Assembly (NCBI GenBank): GCA_019239415.1
Contig: JAFAZW010000064.1
Location: 1-59,061, forward strand
DNA length: 59,061 nucleotides
Origin: Alphaproteobacteria bacterium
GTDB lineage: Bacteria > Pseudomonadota > Alphaproteobacteria > Sphingomonadales > Sphingomonadaceae
Direction of reading: 5' to 3'
Part shown: positions 1-11,979 of the stretch, piece after piece
Layout of the letters: every line of letters begins with the position of its first letter
Numbering within the stretch: position 1 is the first letter of the stretch
Made by a program: the position numbers and the translations under genes
The notes under the pieces: generated by a model
The model's database searches: none
Told to the model about the DNA's origin: nothing
Seen by the model: the letters and a program-made list of their open reading frames with translations, nothing else

Positions 1-453
<453 letters not shown>

Positions 454-460
454 AAGGTTC

Positions 461-4618
<4,158 letters not shown>

Positions 4619-4751
4619 GTCTGTCGTGTCGCCTCGTCTGCGGGGCCGGGGCCCGAATTTCGTCGCTTCAGCGAGCGCTGAAGCCCTGTCCGACTTCGAA
4701 ACCCCGCTGCGGGAGCGAGGCAAAGCCGACGCGAGTCGCGATAAAAGACGC

Positions 4752-4787
4752 AAAAAGCCGCGAGTCCCGCCAGTGTGGAACCGCAGC
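4752..4787 (-). terminator. Terminator-like hairpin in the rpoB leader (possible attenuator)
   Basis: Read on the minus strand, GCTGCGGTTCC (4787-4777) pairs with GGGAC, one bulged base, then CGCGGC (4768-4757). This gives an 11-bp stem with an 8-base loop, directly followed by TTTTT (4756-4752). It lies about 85 nt downstream of the predicted transcription start and about 135 nt before the rpoB start codon. In E. coli an attenuator upstream of rpoB lowers rpoBC relative to the ribosomal protein genes; a similar role here is inference. Alternatively it ends a separate small leader RNA. Confidence 0.55.
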
Positions 4788-4876
4788 TTCAGCGTCTTGA
4801 AAACCCCGCCCGATCAATGCGTTGGCCACGCTGCGCGACGGCGCGACCTGTTCCGATGCGAATGGGGTGTGACGGC

Positions 4877-4905
4877 TATTTAGGGACGAGGGGGCGGGGG
4901 GTCAA
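4877..4905 (-). promoter_or_regulatory. Sigma70-type promoter for rpoB
   Basis: On the minus strand, TTGACC (4905-4900) and TAAATA (4882-4877) are separated by exactly 17 bp. The predicted start is an A near 4870, giving a leader of about 250 nt before rpoB. A second TTGACA occurs a few bases upstream (about 4916-4911). Confidence 0.6.
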
Positions 4906-4942
4906 GGGATTGTCAAGCGATTTTCCACGCGGCCGCCATCCA

Positions 4943-5003
4943 ACCCTCCCCCTGCGCGCAGCGCATGGGGAGGGGACCCGCGCGCAGCGTGGTGGAGGGG
5001 CCT
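4943..5003. repeat. Intergenic inverted repeat
   Basis: CCCTCCCCCTGCGCG, ATGGGGAGGGG and GTGGTGGAGGGG motifs form stem-loops just downstream of the sorbosone-dehydrogenase-like gene. It looks like a shorter relative of the repeats at 11122, 17742 and 23665. Together with the rpoB leader and promoter it fills the 4619-5021 gap. Confidence 0.6.
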
Positions 5004-5021
5004 TTCCTTCGCTCGAAACCC

Positions 5022-6341
5022 TCACCGCGCCGCCGTCACCCGCCACACTGTATTGCCGACGTCGTCCGCCACGAGCAGCGCGCCGCTGCGGTCGACCGCG
5101 ACGCCGACCGGGCGGCCCATCGACTTGCCGTCGGCGGTGAGGAAGCCGGTGAGGATGTCGACCGGCGGTCCCGCCGGCCGGCCGCCGGCGAACGGCACGA
5201 AAATGACCTTGTAGCCGCTCGGCGGGTCGCGGTTCCACGAGCCGTGCTGGCCGACGAAGGCGCCGCGCGCGTAGATCGGGCCGAGCGCCGGCGCCGGGCC
5301 GAAGGCGAGGCCGAGCGAGGCGGTGTGGGCGCCGAGGGCGTAGTCCGGCGCGATCGCCGCCGCGACGAGGTCCGGGCGTCGGTCCGCCGGCCTGATCCGC
5401 GCTTCGACGTGGGGACCGTAATAGCTGAACGGCCAGCCGTAGAAGCCGCCGTCGCGCACGCTGGTCATATAGTCGGGCACGAGGTCGCTGCCGATCTCGT
5501 CGCGCTCGTTGACGGCGGTCCACAGGGCGCCCGTCTCCGGCTCGAAGGCGAGGCCGACGGGATTCCTGAGCCCGGTGGCGAAGGGCCGGTGCGCGCCGGT
5601 CGCGGCGTCGACCAGCCAGATCCGCGCCCGCTCCGTCTCGGCCGGGATGCCGTTGTCGCCGACGTTCGAATTGGAGCCGATCGCGACGAAGAGATGCGTC
5701 CCATCCGGCGTCGCGAGCAGGTTCTTGGTCCAATGGTGGTTGATCGGTCCCGCGGGGAGGTCGACGACCTTGCGGCCGGGCACGGCGATGCGCGTCTCGC
5801 CGCCGCGATAGGGGAAAGCGAGCACCGCATCGGTGTCGGCGACATAGAGGGTGCCGCCGGAGAGCTGCATCCCGAACGGGGAGGTGAGGCCGGCCAGGAA
5901 CACGGTTCGCGTCTCTGCCACCCCGTCGCCGTCGGCGTCGCGCAGCAGGGTGATGCGGTTGGCGCTCGGCACGCCGCCCCCGGCCTTCTTCTGGAACATC
6001 TTGAAGAACCATCCCTTGAGGCCGGGATTGTCCCTCGGCCGCACCGGCGCGTTGGTCTCCGCGACGAGCACGTCGCCGTTCGGCAGCACCGCCAGCCAGC
6101 GCGGATGGTCGAGCCCGGTCGCGAAGGCCTCGACCCTGAGTCCCGGCGCGGCGACCGGCGTCGCCCCTGCCGGCCAGTGCACCGCCTTGGCGACCTTGAC
6201 CGTCGGGATCAAAGTCGCGACCGGCGGCGGCAGTGTCGGCGTCGGGCCGATGCCGGCGGCGAGCGGCAGCCTCGCCCGGTCCCCGCAGGCCGCGAGGAGG
6301 AGCGCAAGAAGCAGGCAGGCGTCGCGATGCGTACGGGCCAT
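5022..6341 (-). CDS. Sorbosone/glucose dehydrogenase-like beta-propeller lipoprotein
   Basis: Exported protein of 439 residues. The start at 6341 gives a lipoprotein signal ([13 protein letters not shown], lipobox Cys19), so it is probably membrane-anchored and faces the periplasm. The body carries repeats of the PQQ-dependent sugar dehydrogenase (GSDH/L-sorbosone dehydrogenase) six-bladed propeller: [38 protein letters not shown] and [14 protein letters not shown]. Members oxidize aldoses or sorbosone, but many relatives have no proven substrate, so only the fold is safe here. The frame is open further upstream, but that part runs into the repeats at 6431-6531 and has no signal peptide. It stands alone, with no obvious operon partner. 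Confidence 0.8.
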   Translation of the reverse strand: MARTHRDACLLLALLLAACGDRARLPLAAGIGPTPTLPPPVATLIPTVKVAKAVHWPAGATPVAAPGLRVEAFATGLDHPRWLAVLPNGDVLVAETNAPVRPRDNPGLKGWFFKMFQKKAGGGVPSANRITLLRDADGDGVAETRTVFLAGLTSPFGMQLSGGTLYVADTDAVLAFPYRGGETRIAVPGRKVVDLPAGPINHHWTKNLLATPDGTHLFVAIGSNSNVGDNGIPAETERARIWLVDAATGAHRPFATGLRNPVGLAFEPETGALWTAVNERDEIGSDLVPDYMTSVRDGGFYGWPFSYYGPHVEARIRPADRRPDLVAAAIAPDYALGAHTASLGLAFGPAPALGPIYARGAFVGQHGSWNRDPPSGYKVIFVPFAGGRPAGPPVDILTGFLTADGKSMGRPVGVAVDRSGALLVADDVGNTVWRVTAAR

Positions 6342-6430
6342 GAGCGCCCTTTCGCCGGTCGATCCTCTCAATGCGCCCGGGGAGCGGAGGTTCCGCGCGG
6401 GAGCGGCCAAGAGAGTCGCCATGCGCGGGA

Positions 6431-6455
6431 GGGGACAGCCACGGTGACTATCCCC
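6431..6455. repeat. Imperfect GGGGACAGYCAC palindrome
   Basis: GGGGACAGCCAC followed by GGTGACTATCCCC. It is a degenerate copy of the nearly perfect palindrome at 9427-9451. No gene is visible in this intergenic stretch (6342-6668) apart from this palindrome and the tandem repeat next to it. Confidence 0.6.
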
Positions 6456-6484
6456 CCAGGTCGCCCCGCGGGGTTCCGGTGGCG

Positions 6485-6531
6485 GGGTTCCGGTGACAGT
6501 GCACTTAATTGGGTTCCGGTGACAGTGCACT
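6485..6531 (+). repeat. Tandem direct repeat, period 26
   Basis: The unit GGGTTCCGGTGACAGTGCAC occurs at 6485 and again at 6511, separated by TTAATT-type sequence. A partial third unit (GGGTTCCGGTGGC) lies just before. Function unknown; it resembles dispersed repeats rather than a coding region. Confidence 0.75.
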
Positions 6532-6668
6532 CACTTGCGGCGGGTGGCGAGGCAGCAGCGCCGGAGGCGGCGAGGCGATGATCCAGTGCGCCGTCACCGA
6601 AACGCCTATTCCGTCCATTTCCTCACGGCGCCTCTTGCCTGGCCGTGAACGTCCGCCGTGAGGGGACG

Positions 6669-7148
6669 CTACTGCGGATTCTCGCCGGCCCAGGCCATGC
6701 CCGAAATCTTCCACGCCGCGCCGACCTTGGCGAAGGTGAAGCTGAACCGGCCGCCGGCGTGCATCGGCTTGCCGTGCATCTTGAAGCTGAACGTCGCCGG
6801 CACCGACAGATAGGCCGCGTTCGGCTCCATGGCGACGTCGCCAGGCGCGCCGATCTCCATCTTGCCGTCCGTCAGTCCGTCGCGCGCGAAGGTTCGCTTC
6901 AGGCTCGCGAACCAGTCGTGCACGGCGCCGGTCCCCGAGAAGCGGTGCGGCGCGACGTCGTCGAGGATCATCGGAGCCGCCGTGAACGCCTTGGCGGTGG
7001 CCTGCTCGTCCATGCGGTTGGTGGCGGCGATGAACTGCGCGACCGGCGCCATGAGCGGCGCCGGATCGGGCGCCGCCGGTTGCGCCGCGACGGCGCTGGC
7101 GCTGGCGGCGAGGCTCGCGGCGAGGACGATTTTGATTGCGTGCTTCAT
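6669..7148 (-). CDS. Exported SnoaL/NTF2-like protein
   Basis: 159-residue protein with a clear Sec signal peptide (KIVLAASLAASASAVAAQ, cleavage near residue 22). The mature part has the pattern of the NTF2/SnoaL-like fold: AQFIAATNRMDEQATAKAFT, FSGTGAVHDWFASLKRTF, and a C-terminal FSFTFAKVGAAWKISGMAWA strand pair in which a Trp follows the 'V..AWKI' motif. Such proteins are often called DUF4440 or ketosteroid-isomerase-like, and their substrates are mostly unknown. The start at 7148 is preferred because it begins the signal peptide; the frame is open about 27 codons further upstream. Confidence 0.7.
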   Translation of the reverse strand: MKHAIKIVLAASLAASASAVAAQPAAPDPAPLMAPVAQFIAATNRMDEQATAKAFTAAPMILDDVAPHRFSGTGAVHDWFASLKRTFARDGLTDGKMEIGAPGDVAMEPNAAYLSVPATFSFKMHGKPMHAGGRFSFTFAKVGAAWKISGMAWAGENPQ

Positions 7149-7311
7149 GTCGATCTCCCCAAGCGTGAAGACGCACAAGCCGCTCTGCGGCGGCCGATCG
7201 TCTTGCGCGCCATGGATGGTGTCAAGCATTGCCGATGCCGATGGGGCCGGTATCGCCTATCAAAACCCTGCAGACCTCAAGGTAAGTTCACTCTTTTCCG
7301 TGAATATCCCT

Positions 7312-7551
7312 GTGACGATAAGACCGACGGCCGTCCGGGAGACGAGTCGAGCGAACAAGCAACCTCGCGCCACCGCCGATGCCGAAGCCGCCATCGAGGA
7401 CGCCGCGGCGCTCCGCGCGGCGGTGAAGCGGGGAATCGGCGACGCCGACGCGGGCCGCCTCGTCGACGTCGACGAAGCCTTCGACCGCGTGGATGCCATG
7501 TTGGACCAGATGGAAGCCGCGCACCGTCACCCCGGACGTGATGCGGGGTGA
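7312..7551 (+). pseudogene. Possible antitoxin-like fragment
   Basis: A short frame whose C-terminal half (AALRAAVKRGIGDADAGR, then DVDEAFDRVDAML) resembles the tail of CopG/ParD-type antitoxins. No ribbon-helix-helix N terminus and no toxin gene are seen, and possible starts (GTG at 7300 or 7312, ATG at 7216) lack a convincing ribosome site. It is best read as a decayed remnant or a chance frame. It is the only coding-like signal in the 7149-7630 gap, which also contains a short GTCACCCCGGACGTGAT-type repeat near 7525. Confidence 0.25.
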
Positions 7552-7630
7552 CTATTCAACCTAATCGCTCATTGCCGTAGCGCTGTGGGCCGCTCGGCAC
7601 TGGCGACGGTCACTCGCTCCCGGGAGGCGC

Positions 7631-9340
7631 CTACCGGCCGCCCTTCGCCCGCGCCGCCCGCGCCGGCTTTGCCTTGTAGACCTTGCCCGGCCCCGGCCCG
7701 CCGCGCCGCCCGCCGCGCGGCGCCTCGCGCGGCTGGCCCGGGAGCGGCTCGATCCGCACGCCGCCTTCGCCGTCCTCGTCGGTCGCGGTGCGCTTGACCG
7801 CCGCCATGAAGCGCCCCGCCACCGCGCGCGGGATCTCGAAGGCCGTCTCGTCGGCGCCGATGCGGATCGTGCCGATCTCGCCGCGGGTGACGTGGCCGCG
7901 GCGGCAGAGCAAAGGGAGGAGCCAGCGCGGGTCGGCATTGTGGCGCCGGCCGACGTCCATGTGGAACCAGATGGCGTCCTCGAAGCCCGGGCGCGGGCCT
8001 TCGCTCCGCCTCGGCGCCGGCGCGCCGGAGGGGCCGTCGACCAGCTCCTCGGGCGCCGGCATCCTTCCCCGCACGCTCAGCACCAGAGCCGCCGCGATCT
8101 CCTCGGGCGAGCGCCGCGCCATCAGCGCCCGCGCGATCTCCAGGTCCTCCTCCTCCGCCTCGACGGGCGCCATCAGCCCCGCGAGCAGCCGCTCCCGGTC
8201 GGCGGCGCGGATGTCGTCGGGCGTCGGCGGCTTCACCCACTCCGCCTCGATCCGCGCCCCGCGCAGCACCGCCTCGACCCGCTTGCGCCTGGGATAGGGG
8301 ACGAGCAGCACGGCGATGCCCTTGCGCCCGGCGCGGCCGGTCCGGCCCGAGCGGTGCTGGAGCGTCTCGGCGTCGCGCGGCAGCTCGACGTGGATGACGA
8401 GGCTGAGGCTCGGCAGGTCGATGCCGCGCGCCGCGACGTCGGTCGCCACCAGCACCCGCGCCCGCCCGTCGCGCAGCGCCTGCAGCGCCTGGTTGCGCTC
8501 GCTCTGGCTGTGCTCGCCGGAGAGGGCGACGGCGCTGAAGCCGCGCTCGACGAGCGCGCTGTGCAGCCGCCGCACATTCTCCCGCGTCGCGCAGAAGAGC
8601 AGGGCGCTCTCCGCCTCGTGCAGCCGCAAGATGTTGACCACCGCATGCTCGATGTCGGCGGGCGCGACCGTCATGGCCTGATAGGCGATGTCGCCATGCC
8701 CGCGCGCCTCGCCGAGCGTCGAGATGCGCAGGGCGTCCTTCTGGTAGCGCTTCGCCAGCGCGACGATCGGCTTGGGCATCGTCGCCGAGAAGAGCAGGGT
8801 GCGCCGCGTCTCGGGGGTCGCGTCGAGTATCTCCTCCAGATCCTCGCGGAAGCCCATGTCGAGCATCTCGTCCGCCTCGTCGAGCACCGCGACCCGGAGG
8901 CGCGAGAGGTCGAGCGCGCCGCGTTCGAGATGGTCCCTGAGGCGCCCGGGCGTCCCGACGACGATCTGCGCGCCCTGCGCGAGCGCCCGCCGCTCCTTCG
9001 CCGCGTCCATCCCGCCGACGCAGGTCGCGATCCAGGCGCCCGCGTCGCGGTACAGCCAGATCAGCTCTCGGCTGACCTGCAGCGCCAGCTCGCGCGTCGG
9101 CGCGACGATCAGCGCCGTGGGCGCCCGCTCGCGCGGCGCCGCCGCGTCGGCGCCGAGCACCTGTTCCGCCATTGCCAGCCCGAAGGCGACCGTCTTGCCC
9201 GAGCCGGTCTGCGCCGAGACGATGAGGTCCCGTCCCTCGGTCTCCGGCTCCAGCACGGCGGCCTGGACGGGCGTCGGCGTCTCATAGCCGCGCGCGGCCA
9301 GCGCGCCCGCCAGGCGCGGAGGAATGTTGTCGAAAGGCAT
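7631..9340 (-). CDS. DEAD-box ATP-dependent RNA helicase with DbpA-type RNA-binding domain
   Basis: 569 residues from the ATG at 9340; an ATG three codons upstream (9349) is the alternative and neither has a good ribosome site. All DEAD-box motifs are present in order: Q motif (YETPTPVQAAVL), AQTGSGKT, PTREL, TPGR, DEADEML, SAT, ARGID and HRSGRTGRAG. After the helicase core, a DbpA/CsdA-type RNA-binding domain is seen at about residues 450-545 (WFHMDVGRRHNADPRWLLP, then GRGEIGTIRIGADETAF-like), followed by a Gly/Arg/Lys-rich basic tail. Such helicases help ribosome assembly or mRNA turnover, especially in the cold. Which of the DeaD, CshA or DbpA groups it belongs to cannot be fixed by eye. 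Confidence 0.92.
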   Translation of the reverse strand: MPFDNIPPRLAGALAARGYETPTPVQAAVLEPETEGRDLIVSAQTGSGKTVAFGLAMAEQVLGADAAAPRERAPTALIVAPTRELALQVSRELIWLYRDAGAWIATCVGGMDAAKERRALAQGAQIVVGTPGRLRDHLERGALDLSRLRVAVLDEADEMLDMGFREDLEEILDATPETRRTLLFSATMPKPIVALAKRYQKDALRISTLGEARGHGDIAYQAMTVAPADIEHAVVNILRLHEAESALLFCATRENVRRLHSALVERGFSAVALSGEHSQSERNQALQALRDGRARVLVATDVAARGIDLPSLSLVIHVELPRDAETLQHRSGRTGRAGRKGIAVLLVPYPRRKRVEAVLRGARIEAEWVKPPTPDDIRAADRERLLAGLMAPVEAEEEDLEIARALMARRSPEEIAAALVLSVRGRMPAPEELVDGPSGAPAPRRSEGPRPGFEDAIWFHMDVGRRHNADPRWLLPLLCRRGHVTRGEIGTIRIGADETAFEIPRAVAGRFMAAVKRTATDEDGEGGVRIEPLPGQPREAPRGGRRGGPGPGKVYKAKPARAARAKGGR

Positions 9341-9426
9341 GGCCCGCATGTGGGGGAGGGGCGGAGGAAGGGCAAGCCCACGGCGGCCACCGCGGCTTTT
9401 GACACGGGTCTGCCCCGCGTGCGGGT

Positions 9427-9451
9427 GGGGACAGTCACAGTGACTGTCCCC
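9427..9451. repeat. GGGGACAGTCAC palindrome
   Basis: GGGGACAGTCAC and GTGACTGTCCCC flank a single central A: a perfect 12-bp inverted repeat with a 1-base centre. A degraded copy lies at 6431. It sits upstream of the helicase gene and could be a REP-type mobile repeat or a protein-binding site. Confidence 0.75.
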
Positions 9452-9543
9452 AGGTCGGCGGCGGCCTCACCTGTGCCGGCGCGCCGCCTTGCCGGGGTTC
9501 GCCCAGGTCGCGCCCCAGGCGCAGCGGACGAGGCGATTTCTGC

Positions 9544-9572
9544 TCGACTTTCCCTCAAGTTCCTGCTATGTT
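9544..9572 (+). promoter_or_regulatory. Possible sigma70-type promoter of a small RNA
   Basis: TCGACT (9544-9549), 17 bp, TATGTT (9567-9572); each box matches 4 of 6 consensus bases. The predicted start is near 9579. There is no coding gene on the plus strand downstream, only the terminator ending at 9695. Confidence 0.35.
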
Positions 9573-9578
9573 CAGGAG

Positions 9579-9695
9579 AGTTCGAGGCTCTTTGAACGTG
9601 TCCGGAGGAGAAGCGACTCGGCGGTCCCAGGCGGGCCGGACCGGTCCCCAACGCTCGGTCGAACGCCTGCGATGGCCTGAGACTTTTTTATTTTT
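9579..9695 (+). ncRNA. Candidate small noncoding RNA
   Basis: A predicted transcript of about 117 nt bounded by a promoter-like sequence (9544-9572) and an intrinsic terminator (9624-9695). It contains a 5' hairpin (GTTC/GAAC with inner GAG/CTC, near 9582-9599) and a purine-rich stretch CCGGAGGAGAAGCG. I compared it by eye with SRP, 6S and tmRNA signatures and found no convincing match. No open frame with a ribosome site is evident. The evidence is only the promoter, structure and terminator arrangement in the 9341-9731 intergenic region. Confidence 0.4.
9624..9695 (+). terminator. Intrinsic terminator, plus strand
   Basis: GTCCCAGGC (9624-9632) pairs with GCCTGAGAC (9675-9683) with one mismatch. 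The enclosed loop contains a self-complementary GGACCGGTCC. The stem is followed at once by TTTTTTATTTTT (9684-9695). It cannot serve the minus-strand neighbours because the T-run is on the plus strand. Confidence 0.6.
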
Positions 9696-9731
9696 CACGA
9701 AACTTCGAAACTCCCGCGCCTTCCGGAAGGC

Positions 9732-10187
9732 TCACCGCTCCCGCTTGAGCCTGACCAGCGCCTCGTCGAGGGCCTGGAGGAAGCGGGAGCGGTCGGCCCT
9801 GGCGAAGGGCGCCGGGCCGCCGAGCTGGTCGCCGCCGGCGCGCAGGTCCGCCATGATCGCGCGGGTGGCGATGGCGGGGCCGATCGAGGCGGCGGTGAAG
9901 GGCTTGCCGGTCGGCGCCAGGACGGTCGCGCCCGCCTTCAGGGCGCGGTCGGCGAGGAGGATGTCGGCGGTGACCACCACCGTCTCGGCGCTCGCGGCGG
10001 CGGCGATCCAGTCGTCGGCGGCGTCGAAGGCGTCCGACACCGTCACCCGCTCGATCAGCGGGTGGTCGGGGACGCGGAGGCGCTGGTTGCTCACCACCGC
10101 CACCGCTACGCCGTGGCGCCAGGCGACCTTGTAGACCTCGTCCTTCACCGGACAGGCGTCGGCGTCGACGAGGATGCGCGGGCTCAT
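9732..10187 (-). CDS. yaiI: YaiI/YqxD family protein (UPF0178, DUF188)
   Basis: 151-residue cytoplasmic protein, full length for the family. The hallmark N terminus ILVDADACPVKDEVYKVA is followed by VVSNQRLRVPDHPLIERV and VVVTADILLADRALKAGA, which form a PIN-like metal-binding acidic cluster. The biological role is not established. It starts 7 bp after the prmA stop, with a GAGG ribosome site. It is the last gene of an apparent SDR-prmA-yaiI operon on the minus strand. Confidence 0.92.
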   Translation of the reverse strand: MSPRILVDADACPVKDEVYKVAWRHGVAVAVVSNQRLRVPDHPLIERVTVSDAFDAADDWIAAAASAETVVVTADILLADRALKAGATVLAPTGKPFTAASIGPAIATRAIMADLRAGGDQLGGPAPFARADRSRFLQALDEALVRLKRER

Positions 10188-10194
10188 GCCGGCC

Positions 10195-11115
10195 TCACCG
10201 CCAGCCGAGCGCCTTGCGCTTGCGCAGGACGAGCGTCGGCCATTCGCCGCGGTCGATGCGCGTCGTGAGCATCAGGCCGCGCCGCCGGTAGGCCGCCGCC
10301 ACCGCCTCGGCCTGGCCGGCGAGCAGCCCGGCGAGGATCAGCCGCCCGCCCGGCGCCAGCGCGGCGGCGACGTCCGGCGCCAGGTCGATCAGCGGCCCGG
10401 CGAGGATGTTGGCGAGGATGAGGTCGTAGGGCGCCCGCGCCTCGATCCTCGCATGGCCCAGGCCGTCGGCGACGGCGAGCTCGAGCTCGCCCGGACCGCG
10501 GCCGGTCGCGACGCCGTTGATGGCGGCATTCTCGGCCGTCACCTCGATCGAGACCGGGTCGATGTCGGAGGCGATCGCCCGAGCCGCCGGCCACAGCCTG
10601 AGCGCCGCGAAGGCGAGGAGGCCGGTGCCGGTGCCGAGGTCGAGGAGGTTGCGGAACCGCACCCCCTGGTCCTTGAGGCGGGAGAGGGCGACGAGGCAGC
10701 CGCTGGTCGTCTCGTGCTGGCCGGTGCCGAAGGCGCGGCCGGCGTCGATCTCGAGCGCCACCGCATCCGGCGGCGCGGCCTCGCGATGGGCGGGCGTGTG
10801 GACGAAGAAGCGGCCGGCGCGGATCGGCTCCAGCCCCTGCTGGCTGAGCGTCACCCAGTCGCGGTCCTCGACCCGCTCGACCGTCGGCGCGATCCCGACG
10901 GCGCTCGGCGCGAGGGCGGTGAGATGGGCGAGCATCTGTGCGGTCGGCGGCTCGCCGAAATAGGCGTCGAGCCGCCATCGGTCCGGCGCCGCGGGGTCCG
11001 GCTCGGAGGTCATCAGCACCGGCGGCACGTCGAGCAGGGCCAGCGGGCTGATATCCTCCTTCAGCCCCTCCGCCTCGGCGCGGGTGCAGGGCAGCGAGAC
11101 CTTCCAGCTGTCCAT
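10195..11115 (-). CDS. prmA: Ribosomal protein L11 methyltransferase
   Basis: 306 residues; SAM-dependent trimethylation of L11. The methyltransferase core is clear: FGTGQHETTSGCL, then NLLDLGTGTGLLAFAALRL (motif I), and NILAGPLIDLAPDVA, the PrmA version of the NPPY motif. The N-terminal L11-recognition part (MDSWKVSLPC onwards) fits the start at 11115; an open extension beyond it is made of repeat sequence. Between it and the upstream SDR gene lies the large inverted repeat at 11122-11253. It is followed 7 bp later by yaiI. Confidence 0.95.
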   Translation of the reverse strand: MDSWKVSLPCTRAEAEGLKEDISPLALLDVPPVLMTSEPDPAAPDRWRLDAYFGEPPTAQMLAHLTALAPSAVGIAPTVERVEDRDWVTLSQQGLEPIRAGRFFVHTPAHREAAPPDAVALEIDAGRAFGTGQHETTSGCLVALSRLKDQGVRFRNLLDLGTGTGLLAFAALRLWPAARAIASDIDPVSIEVTAENAAINGVATGRGPGELELAVADGLGHARIEARAPYDLILANILAGPLIDLAPDVAAALAPGGRLILAGLLAGQAEAVAAAYRRRGLMLTTRIDRGEWPTLVLRKRKALGWR

Positions 11116-11121
11116 CAATTG

Positions 11122-11253
11122 CTCCTCCCCGGAACGGGGAGGGGGACCGCCGCCGCGAGGCGGTGGTGGAGGGGGCCCCCACCCCCGTGCGGTGAAGAGG
11201 TGGGCCCCCTCCACCAGCCTGCGGCTGGTCCCCCTCCCCGTCCCGGGGAGGAG
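11122..11253. repeat. Large intergenic inverted repeat
   Basis: Outer arms CTCCTCCCCGGAACGGGGAG and CCCCGTCCCGGGGAGGAG, plus inner GGGGGACCGCCGCC / GGCTGGTCCCCC and GTGGAGGGGGCC / GGCCCCCTCCACC arms. It folds into one long cruciform-like stem. It is nearly the same element as at 23665-23796 and related to 17742-17900. It sits between two genes of one operon and reaches to the SDR stop codon. Confidence 0.85.
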
Positions 11254-11961
11254 TTAACGCACATAGCTGGCGCCGTTGACGTCGATGACCGCGCCAGTGG
11301 CCGAGGGCGGGGCGTCGAGGGCGAGCCAGCGCACCGTCTCGGCCACCTCGTCGGCGGTCGCGACACGTCCCAGCGGGATGTCGGCGACGATCTGCCGGCC
11401 GCCGCGGCTCGCCATGTAGTCGTCGATCATCTCCGACGCGGTGAAGCCCGGGCAGACGGCGAAGGCGAGGATCCCGTCGGCCGCATAGCCCCGCGCGATC
11501 GACTTGGTCATGCCGATCATGCCGGCCTTCGAGGCGGCATAATGCCAGTGCTGCGGGGAATCCCCCCGATAGGCGGCGCGGCTGGCGACGTTGACGATGC
11601 GGCCGCCGCCCCGCTCGCGGAAGTGGAGCACGGCGAGGCGGCTGAGCTCGGCCGAGGCGGTGAGGTTGACGCGCATCGTCCGCTCCCACTGCGCGACCCA
11701 TTCGCCGGCGGGCAGCTCGACCGGCGCCGCCTCGAAGATGCCGGCATTGTTGACGAGCACGTCGATGCGGCCGCCGAGCCGCTCCAGCGCCTCGGCCCAC
11801 AGGCTTTCCGCGGCACCGGGGTCGTCGAGGTCCGCGGCGGCGAGGCCGTCACCCCCGCGCGAGGAATGGCCGACGACATTGTGGGCGCGGAGGGCGGCGG
11901 CGATCGCCTTGCCAATGCCCCGGCTCGCGCCGGTGACGAGGATGTTGCGCGGGGTGCTCAT
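11254..11961 (-). CDS. Short-chain dehydrogenase/reductase (FabG-like)
   Basis: 235-residue NAD(P)-dependent oxidoreductase. The Rossmann glycine motif (ILVTGASRGIGKAIA, residues 7-21), VLVNNAGIF, the catalytic Ser (VNVASRAA), the YAASK active site and the CPGF turn are all present. The substrate is unknown; the length and motifs fit the 'classical' SDR group that includes FabG. It opens the presumed SDR-prmA-yaiI operon. The gene ends directly at the inverted repeat. The start ATG at 11961 gives the normal MSTPRNILVTG beginning. Confidence 0.85.
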   Translation of the reverse strand: MSTPRNILVTGASRGIGKAIAAALRAHNVVGHSSRGGDGLAAADLDDPGAAESLWAEALERLGGRIDVLVNNAGIFEAAPVELPAGEWVAQWERTMRVNLTASAELSRLAVLHFRERGGGRIVNVASRAAYRGDSPQHWHYAASKAGMIGMTKSIARGYAADGILAFAVCPGFTASEMIDDYMASRGGRQIVADIPLGRVATADEVAETVRWLALDAPPSATGAVIDVNGASYVR

Positions 11962-11979
11962 GCACCCGCGGTTAGTAGC

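Noticed and set aside
9579-9695. SRP RNA (ffs) in the 9.6-kb candidate small RNA
   Set aside because: The CCGGAGGAGAAGC stretch loosely recalls the SRP apical loop, but the conserved loop bases and the closing 5'-3' stem are missing.
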